Assembly (NCBI GenBank): GCA_010279815.1
Contig: QEOQ01000552.1
Coordinates: 76,971-110,475, forward strand
Source of the DNA: Brachionus plicatilis
Taxonomy: Eukaryota; Rotifera; Eurotatoria; Ploima; Brachionidae
Reading direction: 5' to 3'
Length of the DNA: 33,505 nt
Shown here: positions 21,855 to 33,370 of the stretch, in pieces
Layout of the letters: every line of letters begins with the position of its first letter
How positions within the stretch are numbered: position 1 is the first letter of the stretch
Position numbers and translations under genes: made by a program
Notes under the pieces: model-generated
The model's input: only the letters and a program-made list of their open reading frames with translations
Told to the model about the DNA's origin: nothing
Databases searched by the model: none

Positions 21855-23470
21855 ATGAATAATAAAATAAATTTAACTAAAAATGTTGACCAGACCCTGG
21901 AAATATTAGTAAAAAATGAAGCTATGGATAATCGGGGTGCAAGATGCAGATTATTTTGCCAAATTAAAAGATTTTTTAACAATTATTATGGTTCAATAAT
22001 CTTTTTAATTCTTTTATTTCTTACAATAGTCAATATGTTTCAATACTGTTCTATAGCAGGTGATCTCGAACAAATTAAATTAAAAAATCGAATTCTGGAA
22101 GAGTTTTTAGAGCAAATAACTCAAAAAAATATATTTCTGAACGAAAATTTTTTAATTTCATTAAATAAAGTAAAATTTTACATTTTAATGCAAAAATATT
22201 ACTAAAGATTTGTTTCTCATAATCAATATTTCTAGAAAAAATGCAACCAGAGAGTAAAGAAGGTAAATATAAAAGAAAAATTCGATCGATCGCTTTATTA
22301 TTTTTAACAAACTAAAAAAACATATAAATCTTAAAAAAAAATATTTTGACTGAAACTGTTAATATTTATTTTATTTTTTTGTTTAGTACTTCAAATAAAT
22401 GAATCTTTAGTTCAAATGTATCCAATTTAAACGAAATTTCATAATTTTTTAACCTAGAAACGCTCTATTAGAAATAAATCAAGCAGCTTAAAATTCACAG
22501 GTATTCAGCCATGTGTTTGTCTTGAAGGACACAAAGGAGAAAAGGGAGAGCCTGGCTTTAATGGTCTACCAGTAATATGAACAGTATCTTAATAATTTTT
22601 CTTTTAACAATATTCCTATCCAAGGGTCCTGTTGGCTTGACTGGATATAAAGGATCAAAAGTCTGATTTTAAGTAATTTTTTTATTTTTGAAAAATTTTT
22701 ATGAAGGGCGATCTTGGAATAAAAGGCGATAAAGGTGAACAGGGATTGAGTGGTTGTCACGGAATTAAGGGTATTGATAAATTGATAGAAAAAGTTTTAA
22801 ATATCGTTGATTAAGGGTGAAAAAGGAGAAGCAGTTATTTTAAAGCAAGAAAATGGTCTAATTGGCCCACGTGGTTTGCCAGGCATGCCCGGAACAAAAG
22901 GTGAAAAAGGGCAATCGGGATTTTTGTCCTTAAAAATGGTAATAAGAAAAAATTCATTGAGAAAAATAATTTTTTTTTTACAGAGTGAAGATGGCTCTTG
23001 TACTAGTATTAATGAATCTAATGTAATCAATTAATTTTTTTATTTTTGTGGGAGCAAGAGAGGCAATTGATTTATCAGAAATCAAAAATTTGATAGGGAT
23101 TAAAGTAAATTTTGGAATAAAAAAATTAAATTAATGTTTGATTGAATTCTCTAAGGGACAATGCATTGTAAAGAATGTTTCGAATAATTTATTTTTTTTT
23201 AAATTAATTTTTTCAAGATACTTCATAAAAATAATTGCGGATCAAGTTTGCCAGGTCCTCCGGGGCCAAAAGGAGAAAAAGTTTATTCAAAATGAATTAT
23301 TTTTTTTAGATTTTTTTATTCATTAAACTAAGGGAGAATCTGGACTTGACGGAATTAAAGGATCCAAAGGTGAAAGAGGAAGGCCCGGTCGAAAAGGTGA
23401 AAAAGGTTCAAGAGGATATGATGGCTTAGATGCAACCTCACTAATGGCTTCCAATATTCATCAGTCTTGA
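21855..23470 (+). CDS. Transmembrane collagen-like protein, 11 small exons
   Basis: Exons: 21855-22169, 22236-22262, 22509-22571, 22625-22660, 22707-22769, 22816-22938, 22984-23022, 23063-23104, 23156-23167, 23218-23280, 23333-23470, about 306 residues, every junction in phase 0. A cytosolic N-terminus of about 47 residues precedes one membrane segment (about 48-64, SIIFLILLFLTIVNMF) and a charged coiled-coil-like stretch (about 70-105). Short Gly-X-Y blocks then follow, rich in GEKGE, GPRGLPGMPG and GPPGPKGEK, broken by non-collagen spacers and Cys residues that may crosslink chains. This is the plan of a type II membrane collagen (as in collagen XIII or invertebrate cuticle collagens), forming trimers outside the cell. 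A splice-acceptor-like TTTCAG ends 19 bases before the ATG, supporting that start. The 27-bp second exon and 12-bp ninth exon are inferred from phase. The intron after 22769 is non-canonical. Confidence 0.8.
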
Positions 23471-23966
23471 ATTTAGCATCAAAGTCGCAATATTTGTTCA
23501 ACGTGTTAGAGATTCGTTTAAAATTTGCTTCAGATGACGAAAATTAGATAATGTTTTATTTTGATTTATCAATATTTACCAAAGCAACCATTTTATACAC
23601 GACAAAATCGATATTAATAGAACTTATTAATAAATTAAATTAAATTTTCCCAATTTTTTTACCATTTTCATTTTTTAATTGTTAATTTTAAAATGTTTGA
23701 AATAAAATTCTAAATATTAATGAGATTGTCAAATTTTGTAAATATTTCAAATATCATTTGTTCAACATGAAGTTTAAATTGAAATTTATCGAAAATTCCA
23801 TCAAACTTATTAGGTGTCTAGTTTCTGAAATTTTTTTTTAAATGTCAAACTTATCGCAATATTATAATTTGCTTTTTGAATTAAGCTCCAATTTTTCAAG
23901 GAAAAATTTTTACTTAAACGCCATAAGTAGGTTTTTTAAGAGACAAAAATAAACCATAAATGGATC
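23471..23966 (+). other. Short intergenic region with collagen poly(A) signal
   Basis: Holds the collagen 3' flank, with AATAAA at 23629-23634, and the upstream region of the TRPC gene. Only about 500 bases separate the two genes on the same strand. No other feature is visible. Confidence 0.5.
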
Positions 23967-26900
23967 ATGACCGAAAAGTTAACTGCCATAGTTTCAAGTG
24001 CTTCTGCTGGTAAAGTCAAGAGACATATCCTTGCTTTAAAATATTTGATTTGCTTTTTTGCCTTCGAATCAATTTTTTATTCAAAATTTGCTAAATTAAT
24101 TAAATCTTTTAATTAATTTAATATTTAATTTACTTATAGGAAAAAAATTTTTAAAAAGTAGTCACCAAAAAAGTCAGCCAATTGGTCAACTTGAGAAAAG
24201 TAACAAAAACCGAGGTTTCCCCTATAAACAAAAAGAATTTTTCAACGAAAATATTCTGAAACGCTTTAGCATGATTAATAAAAAGCGCGGCAAACAACTG
24301 AATTTCAGCCCGTACATAGTGGATCCTAGTTTACCAGTGGTAAGTAAAAATTTTGTTTAGTCCAAAATTGCCCCCAGTAAAAATATCAAAAATCATATTT
24401 GAAAAAGTTAAGATATCATAATAAAATTATTGAGATTTGTCAATTTTGTGAATTAAAATTAGCTGGTCTCGAAATTGAATGAAAAGAATACAATTTTTAA
24501 ACTCATAAGCAATTTTCATTTTTTGTCAAAGATTTAGACTGGTAATATAATCTAAATAAATTTATTTCAAAAGTGCCAAGAAAATAAAATTATATTTTAA
24601 GATATTCTAAAAGAAAATTCAAAATTTTAAATTTATAGTTACAGTTGGATACCATAATCTAATCGTTAGGCTAAAAAGAAGAACTTTGATCTATTCTAAG
24701 TGGCCTGAGATATTTCCTCAAACTACTTAATAAATAAATAAATGTGGATACCAAAAAGAAAATTCCCGATTGTATTAATCTTTGAAAATGCGCTTTTCGA
24801 TCAAACTTTAAACTGATCGAACCAAACCGAACATTCCTCCAAAATATAATTTAATAACCAGAACCAAAAAGCAACTGTTCAAAAAAAAATATTTTGAAAT
24901 TTTTGTAAAATTTAATAAAAGAAAATTATTTACTCTAGAGACATTCCATAACCAGTTTGGATTTTGAACAAGAATAAAAAAATGCTGATTAGTTTTAAAA
25001 TTTTATTTTTTTTATTTAATTTCTAAAACCAGCTGACTGTAAAATTTTCAAGAAATTAATGTGCACATTTTAAAATTTTTCTGTATTTCAGGATAAGAGA
25101 TTAATTAAAAAAACATTTTTCTAAATTTATTTTTTAATTATTTAAAATTTTTTTTAACACAATCTAATCAGATTATTATGTTTTAACTCAACTATTTTGA
25201 TATTTTTATATATTATAACAAGCTTATTTGAACAAAGTCTGAAATAAATATTTGAAAAACTTTAATTAAAAATTAATTCATACCTAGCCGGATATAAATG
25301 AAAGATTTGTTGATGCATGCGAAAACGGTGACTATCCGACTGTAACAAAAATTTTGGAATCAATCAAAGATTTTAACATTGATGTGACTGACAATCTCGG
25401 TCGAAGTGCACTAAGATTAGCGGTTGAAAATGAGCATCTCGAAGTAAAGATTAAACATTTTTTTTAATTATGAAATTATATTTTTTAAAAGGTTGTTCAA
25501 GCTTTACTAAGTAAATCAGACAGTCCAAAGATGAGAGAAGCTCTGCTACTTGCTATTTATTTGGGCCATACTCAAATAGCAGAGTCAATTCTCCGCCATC
25601 CAAAGTTTAAGGTGTTGAATGAGAAAAAATTTGTAAATGGTGATACAGATTCGTTTTGGCAAACTCCAAGTTCTGATGATGCTCAATTTCCACCCGACAT
25701 TACTCCACTAATTCTAGCTGCTCAATACAATCGAATTGAAATAGTACAAATATTGTTAATAAATGGAGATCGAATTACTAAGCCTCATGACTTTCATTGT
25801 AAATGCACCGAGTGTCTAAATCGATTCAAATTTGATTCATTAAGACATGCCCAATCGCGGCTTAACGCTTATAGAGGCCTTGCCAGCGAGTCCTATATCT
25901 CCCTTGCCAGCATGGATCCTATTTTAACTTCATTTGAACTTGGTCATGAGCTAAAAATGCTGAGCGCTAAAGAAAAATATTTCAAGGTATAAATTTTGAA
26001 AGCTATCAATTTTTTATTAATTAATAATTTTATAGAATGAATATCTCCAGCTGTCAGAAAATTTGAGTATTTACGTTTGTAAATTATTAAGTAACGTGAG
26101 AGGTAGAGACGAATTGGAAATTGTTTTGAATAAATCTGGTAAAGAAACCGAGGAGAAATATGAACGTCTAGCAAGATTAGACTTGGCTTTAAAATATGAA
26201 GAAAAGCCGGTAAATTCTATTTATTTTTAATTATTTTTATGAGAAAAATCAGCAAAGATCCATTAAAATAACATAAAAAATAAATAAATAATGAAATCAA
26301 CTCTAAAATGTGATTATTAGATAGCAGAATATTTTGAAATTGTTTAAATACTTAAAGGATACATGAAAAATGCTCTTAAATTAAAATTTAAGTTTTTGTT
26401 GACAAACAAAATTTTTCTAAAAATAAGACTGAAAAAAAAATATTTAAAATAATTGTGTATTTTTATTTTAAAAAGAAAGTCAATGATTTTGACTTTGACA
26501 AGACTTTAAATGATTTTTTTTTGCTAACTTTTGCGCAAGTCTGATTTAGTGTATAACTTAGCGACATGTCACTATAGTCGAAAAAATTTTACATTACTTA
26601 GTAAAATTCTTAATTATGATTAAAATAGTTTTGTTTTGAAAGATTTGTTTTTTAATATTATAATAACATATATTATTGTATTACATAAATCTATATACAA
26701 TTTCAACAAAAATAAAAATTCAAAAAAACTGAAAATTAACGAAAGTTGATATATTAAAAAAATTTATTTATTTATTTATCAGTAAAAATATAAAAATAAA
26801 AAAAAATTAAATAAAGTTAGATAAGATAAAATAGTAAAAAAAAGAAATAAAAGGAAAAAAAGGATAAAAAAGTTACATTAGTCCCCCCTTAGAATCAAGT

Positions 26901-29900
26901 TTCCTCTTGGAGACTTTTCCAAACAAAAAAAAGACAAAACCAAAATAACAAAAACAAAAAAAAAACAAAATCCTTGTTCTTTTTTAAAGTTCGTCAGCAA
27001 CATCCACGTATTCTGGATCTTCATTTTCTGCATCCGGGGCAAGGGCTGGCGTTTGTACTGGGTCTGGAACAGGTTGTCGGAGCTCGATCGCCGAGCGGTC
27101 GGTACAAAGTACTGAAAATGAACACCATATTCGGATTTATCATAACAGTGATACACGTTTTTACCAAAAATTCTGAAATCACGAAAATTGCTGCAATAAA
27201 TACCAAGACTATAATACCAAGATATTCCATAGACAACTGAAACCACTTACATTTTCTCCATTCGATTTTGAGTAGCTCCGTTTTAATTCGAACCAAAACA
27301 GTTCTAGCATTAACATAATATTTTTTTAAAACTTTCTCAATCAAACGCTGTAACGTGGCTGGGGCGTTTGTCAAACCAAATGGCATCGTGTTTGCTAGCT
27401 TTTCAACAACACGTGTGAGCATCGGCTTAACCTCGGCACGTATAACATTTGGCTTAACATCAGCACGTGTACTCGTTGGCTTATCGTCAGGACGTGTTAA
27501 TGTCGATTCACAATCGGTTCCAATTTTCGGGTTAGCTCTGTCACGTAACTTACCAGTTCTGAAAAATCCACTACTGCTTGTCGTATCTTCATCCAGTTCA
27601 CTTAACCATTTTGCTCTCTATCTGAATTCATCAACAATTCCTCTCGCATCCTCATGTTTAAAATTAGCAAAACCTCTTCTCCCACATGCTCGTGTCGATT
27701 CCCCGTCTCCAAATTTCTATCCTTTTTCATCACCCCCAAAGGTTCTAAAATCGGACCGCTTTATTTCCCCAATGCATTTAGGTGTCACTTTACCACCACC
27801 AAATGCAAGTTTACTAAACTTTTTATCATCCGGAGTCGGTTTTGGTCCGCTTCGCACAGGTTCAGCTTCGCCATACATTTTCTCTCTTTTTTCCAATACA
27901 TGCGCTAGGTAAGAAATCGCAACAGCGCCCATTACCAGAAAACCTAGGCCTCCAGCACTCTTCGCCACTACATCCATACCATACTTTTCAATCAACATCG
28001 ATAGTCCCAAATATAACACGCCACTGTGTATCAAAAATACGGGGCGGAACCACTCGAAAATTTGCATTTTCCAAATTTATGCATTACAATATGCATTATT
28101 TTACATTTATATAGTTAATCCACAGATTTTTTTTGATTCACATCTTTTCTTCAACAGTTCTTTTCATTAATTGACAGTAATCTAAATATTTCTCTTTCAA
28201 TTTCTGAAATAAAAATTGATCTAACTTTATTAATTAAATATTGTAAATCTGGCAAAAAATTAGTTACGACTAATTAAAACTAATTTCAACGACTTTCTTT
28301 TTAAATCTAGTTCCGAAAAAAATTCTTAGATTTGATGTGAATAACGAAAAAATTGGATTTGTTGTAATTGTTGGCCAAAGGGTTTTACACAAAATGATTA
28401 ATCACTGAAATTCCAATTATACTTTAATTTTAAGAAAATTTATTTAATTGTTTTATTATAATTTAAACATATTTTTTAAGTTTGTCGCTCATTCCAATTG
28501 TCAACAAAAGCTAGTCGAGATATGGTATTCTGGCATCCGAAAAGTTTCGAAAATGAACAAACTGGTAGTTCTATTATTGATTGTGTTTTTTATTTTCATT
28601 CTCCCATTTAATATAATAATTTACATATTTGCTCCTCAATCCAAAGTATTTTAAATAATTGATCAAAATTAATTTTTAAAAAAAAAATTTAATTTAGTTC
28701 GGCAAATTCATGTATCAGCCATGCATTAAATTTCTTTCCCATACAATAGCATATTTGATATTTATTACACTTTTAATAATATCAAGTGTACAATTTGCGG
28801 TTGAGCAAAAGAACACCATTAAATTATCGCAGCATTTGACGGAAAATTTTTTCAAGAACTATTCTACATACATGTCCAAAAATGACCTAAAATACAAATT
28901 TGATTTTGAAAATATTGATTTTTCAATCCGAAGAGATTCCCCAAGTGTGATTGATATCACAATAACAATCTTTATTGTTGGTTTTTTTTGGCAAGAAGTC
29001 AAGCATGTGTTTTACTATGGCATTCGTGACTACCTTCGTTCCTGGAATAACATGGTCAACTCTCTCATGAACGTTTTGTACATTTCTTCATTTGGATTGA
29101 AGTATTATACCATGTATATTGCCAGTTTTAACAAAAAAAAAGTTCTGGAGAAAGAATTTTGGGATAAGGCAGTCGGTCTTAATGGGTCCAGTGTTGATGA
29201 ACAGAAAAAAATTTATGATACAATTTATTGGTTAAATAATGGTAAATTAAGAAATTTTGTTGAAAATAAATTAATTTTTAAGTACTAGATCGATACTATT
29301 GGGTCTCATTCGATCCGATAAACATGGCAGAAGGCTTGTTTGCTGTGGCCAATTTGTTCAGCTTTTCTAAAATATGCTTCTTATTACCTGCGAATCAACA
29401 GCTTGGACCTCTTCAGATATCACTAGGAAATATGATTTCAGTATTTTTTATTAAATATTTTATATTTTTAATAATAATAAAAAAATTTTCAAGGATATTG
29501 TCAAATTTGTTACTATTTTTGTAATAATATTTATTGCATTTAGTTTCGCTATTAACAATCTATATTGGTATTATCAAAAACCAATTAGAGAACAAAGTCA
29601 AGTTTTTGTAAGTAATAAGTCAATAGAAATAAAAGCTGAAGAAAGTTTTGGAACGTAAGTTTTTTTTTAAAACTTTATAAAAGTTGTTAAAAAAATTATT
29701 TTAAAATTTTTAATGAGGAAAATTCACAAGAATATTTAATTTTTGAAAACAAAAATAAAAAGACTAAAAATTAAATTTTTTACAGATCAATTATAAATTT
29801 AAAATAAAAATAACAAAGTTTTAATTTAGAATTTGGCGCACTTTCTTAACAATGTTTTGGTCCTTATTTGGTCTTGGTGAACAGGACAGTGTTAAACTTT

Positions 29901-32171
29901 CGCCTTACAAAAACAAATTGACCGAATATTTTGGAATATTATTATATGGATTCTATCATATATCTAGTATAATTGTTCTGTTGAATATGCTGGTTGCTAG
30001 CATGACTCAATCATATGAAAAAATTCTTGTAAATATTTTTTGAAAACTACTGCTTTTATTTATCATTGTCTTAATAAAGCGCGAATCAGATATTGAATGG
30101 AAATTTGCACGATCTAAATTATACATGGAATATATCAAGGACGGAGGAACTTTACCAGTACCTATCAACATAATTCCGACTCCAAAATCAATTTTTTACA
30201 TGTTTAAAAAATTGACAGTCATTTGTTTGAGAAAAAAAGAAAATACTAAACATGAAAGAAGCAATTTGTCCGATCAATTCCATTTGGTATTTAAAATCAA
30301 CCAGAGTGTAGTTATTTATCAATCTTCAAATTGTCTAAATAACTACCATTTTATAAAATAATATTTGCTTAAAGATACAAGGAATATAACAATTAATTTA
30401 ATTGAATTCAAGAATTTTATGTTTTTGAAGGATCTTTGTTTGAAATAATTTTATTACAGATAGCCATGCTTAGGGTTTTTATAGCCTAAGAAATATTTTT
30501 TAGCTTTGAAAGTCTCAATTAATTCATAAGTCTTTAAATTTTAATAGATATTGTGGTAAAAGGAACCACTTTAATTACTTTAAACACTTTAATATTTTTC
30601 GTAAATGTTATCAACTTTTAAAAAAGGAAATAATAAATTCAAATTCTGATAAAAAGGAATATGCTTTTTCTTAAAATTATTTTTTAATTTCAAATTTGTT
30701 CATAATTTTTAAAAAAATACCTGAATTACATCTTTCAATATTTTACTAAAAAATATGATTTTGTAAATAAAAACGAGGAAGTCATTCTTAATTTTCTTTG
30801 TAATTAAATATTGCAAATTAATTTTTGAAAAATTTTTCAATTTTAATAAAAATTAAGCTTACGGTCTTAAAATTAATAAAAAATTAATTCTTTTATTAAA
30901 GAATAATAATAATTTAATTTTACTTAGTAAAATATTATAACTTTTTAAGATTCAACGAATAAAATAAATAAAGAAATTAAACAACTTTTTAAAGTGTATT
31001 TTTCAGCAGAAATTTTTTTTCATTAATTTCTAAAAAAAATATAAAATATTTAGAATTTTTGATTTATACAAGAGCATCTAAAATTAAAAATTTGAAAGTA
31101 AAATTTTAATATTCTTAAGCAATATTTTAAGCACTTTTTAGAGGAATTTTTTGACGTCATACCAATTTTGATATTAAATATTATTTCAAGTATCTTTAAG
31201 CACTTATAAAAAAGACCATTTTTTTTAATAATGTTTTTTTTCTTAAGGACATTAGAAATAATTCATTTCGAAAAACATCAGTTAATGAAGAATTAACTTA
31301 TATAGTAAGATTTTTTTTATTAAAATTTGCATCATTAACTCTGTTAATTTCAAATTTTCTCGATTTAATTGAAAAGAGAAAAGTCTTTAAAAAAAAGAAT
31401 TTAAATAATAAAATAAGCATTTTTTAATTAGATTAATAAACACAGAATAAAATTAAAAGAATTTCAATTAAATTTTTATTTACTTAGAAAGTAATGCAAA
31501 GAATTGTAAAAAGATTTCTGTTGCATAAACAACGTGAATCAGATGAAGTAGGAGAGACGGATCTGGAAGAACTCAAACAAGACTTACAAATGTCTCGCTA
31601 TGAAACGCTTAACGATCTCAAAAGAATAAGGGACGAAAATTATCGACTAATGGGATACCTTAGCCAAGGAATTTTACTTATTGGCGAAGAAATATTTAAA
31701 GATCATAAGTCAGAAAATGCAATTCGATTTAGAGATCTTAAAAATGCTGAATTAGAATATCAAGAAGCCTTGGACGATTTTGATAAGAAAGAAAATCAAA
31801 TCAAATCGTTTAATCATAGATTCAAATCGGACTCAATTGATTCTGGTCTACAAAGCATTCGAGATTTAACGACTGTGATGCATTCGAATTGTCAGATTCC
31901 ATCACTAGATAAAAAAACAAAAAGTATGGAAAGTTTAAGTTCTTCAGACACTCTATCAGAAAATAGCAATGATCAAAAAATTGAAAATATACAATTAAAT
32001 GAATCTGCTAAATTTGAAATAAATGTTGATGTTGATTCTTCAGATTTGGCAAGCGTTGATTTACAATTAAATGAAGAGTCGATTGATTATCAAAAAATCA
32101 AAAATAACAATCTACATGTCATTAATGAAGAAGACGAAATTTCCACGGATTCCATTTCGCGAAAGGAATAA
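23967..32171 (+). CDS. TRPC-type cation channel, 12 exons
   Basis: Exons: 23967-24009, 24140-24339, 25288-25443, 25492-25986, 26036-26209, 28481-28645, 28698-29241, 29289-29440, 29494-29654, 29830-30028, 30080-30286, 31488-32171. All have GT/AG borders with matching phases, giving 1059 residues. This is a plasma-membrane, probably Ca2+-permeable channel gated downstream of phospholipase C. Ankyrin repeats lie at about 82-225. The conserved TRPC zinc site is His232, Cys236, Cys238, Cys241, followed by the TRP_2 region (DSLRHAQSRLNAYRGLAS). Then come NCQQKLVEIWY, the pre-S1 elbow and S1 to S6 (about 380-760), with the pore-helix segment TMFWSLFGLGE and NMLVASM at the end of S6. The TRP box EWKFAR is at 769-774. 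The C-terminal EELKQDLQ region is the calmodulin/IP3-receptor-binding neighbourhood, followed by an acidic tail. The pore motif has MFW where vertebrate TRPCs have LFW. Intron 5 is enlarged by an antisense gypsy insert. The start is the Met of a short first exon; an extra 5' exon cannot be excluded. Confidence 0.94.
24340..25287 (+). other. TRPC intron 2 (948 bp)
   Basis: AT-rich intron between the N-terminal exon and the first ankyrin exon. No repeat, RNA gene or nested reading frame was seen in it. Confidence 0.7.
27021..28067 (-). pseudogene. Membrane-protein/RT fusion frame with two amber codons
   Basis: One reading frame runs 349 codons from 28067 to 27021, interrupted only by TAG at 27719-27717 and TAG at 27620-27618. 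The first 116 residues contain two hydrophobic segments (about 10-26 and 39-57) and then a Lys/Gly/Pro-rich tail, like a small two-pass membrane protein. I do not recognise the family. The next part is charged, then a repeated 9-residue unit with R-A-D/E-V-K-P leads straight into the gypsy reverse-transcriptase fragment. Further in-frame Met codons lie just upstream (28085), so the true start is uncertain. It may be an unusual gag-position product, a captured host segment, or a chance fusion left by deletions. With premature stops it is listed as a pseudogene. Confidence 0.5.
27412..27500 (-). repeat. 27-bp tandem repeat, three units and a partial
   Basis: Units at 27412-27438, 27439-27465 and 27466-27492 each start CGTGT or CGTAT and share GGCTTA. 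The array fades after 27493. Each unit is nine codons in the minus-strand frame (ending x-V-K-P or D-K-P), so reading frame is kept across the array. Confidence 0.8.
30287..31487 (+). other. TRPC intron 11 (1201 bp)
   Basis: AT-rich intron before the C-terminal exon. No repeat or nested gene recognised. Confidence 0.7.
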
Positions 32172-32201
32172 ACATGAATTACATATTAAGATAATGAAAA
32201 C

Positions 32202-32207
32202 AATAAA
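32202..32207 (+). terminator. Polyadenylation signal of the TRPC gene
   Basis: AATAAA 30 bases past the TAA stop, the first canonical signal after the coding region. Confidence 0.5.
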
Positions 32208-32378
32208 ACTGCTTATTTAAATTTTTAATAAAAAAGAATTAAATAATACTGTGTTCGTTTAATAGATATGATTTGAAAATTTTAAGTGTTGAAATTTTTT
32301 AAACTTAATTAGATGTAATTCATTGCCAATGTGATATCATAATAAATGTAAAGATAAAGATGGTGAAATCTTTTCTAT

Positions 32379-32728
32379 GGCATTGTGAAATTTCATACAA
32401 CACTTCAAATAAAAAAATTTAAAAAAATTACAACTTTTGTTCTAAATGTCACAAACTTGTTCTGTAAATGAAACAACTTTTGTTTCACCGACTGCGGGTG
32501 TTTGAAGAATCTGTGCGAATTCTGCAAAATTGCACCATATTTAATAAAACGTATTAAAAAATTAAAAATAAAACGTAATTAATTTGCACAGATTTTACAA
32601 ACTTTCTCAGTAGGTAAAACAAAAGTTGTTTCACTTTGTTTCATCTACAAGTTTTTGACCATTAGAACAGAAGTAAAAAATTTTTTATTTCTTTTTATTG
32701 GAAGTGTTGTACGAAATTTCACAATGCC
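32379..32728. mobile_element. Fold-back element (MITE-like)
   Basis: It begins GGCATTGTGAAATTTC and ends GAAATTTCACAATGCC. The left arm (to about 32520) and the right arm (from about 32585) are imperfect reverse complements over roughly 140 bases, including ACAACACTTC, GAAACAACTTTTGTTT and ATCTGTGC. An AT-rich centre separates the arms. No transposase is present and no clear target duplication can be seen, so the transposon class is open. The arms are more diverged than those of 9260-9780, suggesting greater age. Confidence 0.8.
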
Positions 32729-32796
32729 TTTTTCTATCCTAGAAGATAATATGGGGGAGGGGTGCTCATCTTCTTTTTCAGTACCTTTTTGAGCAA

Positions 32797-32865
32797 CGAC
32801 TACGATCTTACACAGAGGTTACTGCATCGGGTTGAGCATCTAGACCGCAGTTATTACCCAGTCGA
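32797..32865. repeat. Structured dispersed repeat, copy 2
   Basis: Partner of 7874-7939 in the same orientation. It begins CGACTACGATCT and ends ACCCAGTCGA. Possible helices are CGACT with AGTCG at the ends, GGT with ACC, and ACTGC with GCAGT inside, leaving a loop with TTGAGCATCTAG. It lies just right of the fold-back element but outside its arms. Confidence 0.6.
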
Positions 32866-33268
32866 AGTAAAGTATAATTTAGAAAAATTATTTCGAAATT
32901 GATTGAAGTGTGATTGAGTTAAGAAAGCCAAAAAAGTTTCTTTAAAAATATGTTTAATCTTTTAGAGATAAAAATTAAAGTTTCAAACAAAAATATTTTT
33001 TGCAATTTAAACAATAAATCATTAAACTTAAATATCATGTTGAATGTTGATCCAACTTTCATTTTTATTTTACAATAAAACAAAAATTTTATGAAATTTC
33101 AAATAGAATTGAATTATTATTAACTTTAATAATTATATTTTATCTTTTTTTTAATTATTCAGATTTAATGAAATAAAAAATTTTTCATAATGATCAAATT
33201 TATTGACAAAAAATTACTCTACTAATACTTAGTTTCTCTGGTTATTTTTACTTAGAATGATTCTCTAT

Positions 33269-33370
33269 GGTTCTTTAAGGTTCTTTCGGTTCTTTTAGCT
33301 TGTTTTAGGTACTTTTTAGTTTTTTAAACAAGTACTTTTTAGCTACTTTAAAGAACCAAAAAGAACCAAA
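33269..33370. repeat. Inverted array of GGTTCTTT words
   Basis: Three copies of GGTTCTTT (33269-33296) face two copies of AAAGAACC (33350-33367). Between them lie two AGTACTTTTTAG-like direct repeats. Together they would form an imperfect hairpin of about 100 bases. No function is evident. Confidence 0.6.

Larger units (their letters stand above)
26760..28085 (-). mobile_element. Degenerate Ty3/gypsy element, antisense in TRPC intron 5
   Basis: A G+C-richer insert inside an otherwise AT-rich intron. On the minus strand, reverse-transcriptase motif B (MPFGLTNAPATLQRL, about 27380-27340) is followed almost directly by the thumb signature (KCKWFQ, then MEYLG). The catalytic YxDD part is therefore deleted. 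Further on, in a shifted frame, the polyprotein seems to end with Asp/Glu-rich EYVDVADEL and a stop near 26989. A polypurine tract (AAGGGGGGAC, + strand 26881-26890) is followed by TGTAAC (26872-26877 on +), the expected position of an LTR start. The LTR is incomplete and ends in TTTA repeats near 26764-26780. No second LTR is seen upstream. The insert is dead as a transposon. Confidence 0.75.

Noticed and set aside
22697..23034. Minus-strand open frames over the collagen exons
   Set aside because: They are reverse reads of Gly-X-Y codons and show Pro/Ser/Phe repeats with no independent support.
27355..27912. 185-codon plus-strand open frame opposite the gypsy insert
   Set aside because: It is the antisense of the minus-strand frame with RT motifs. 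Its protein is low-complexity Ser/Leu/Pro without any domain.
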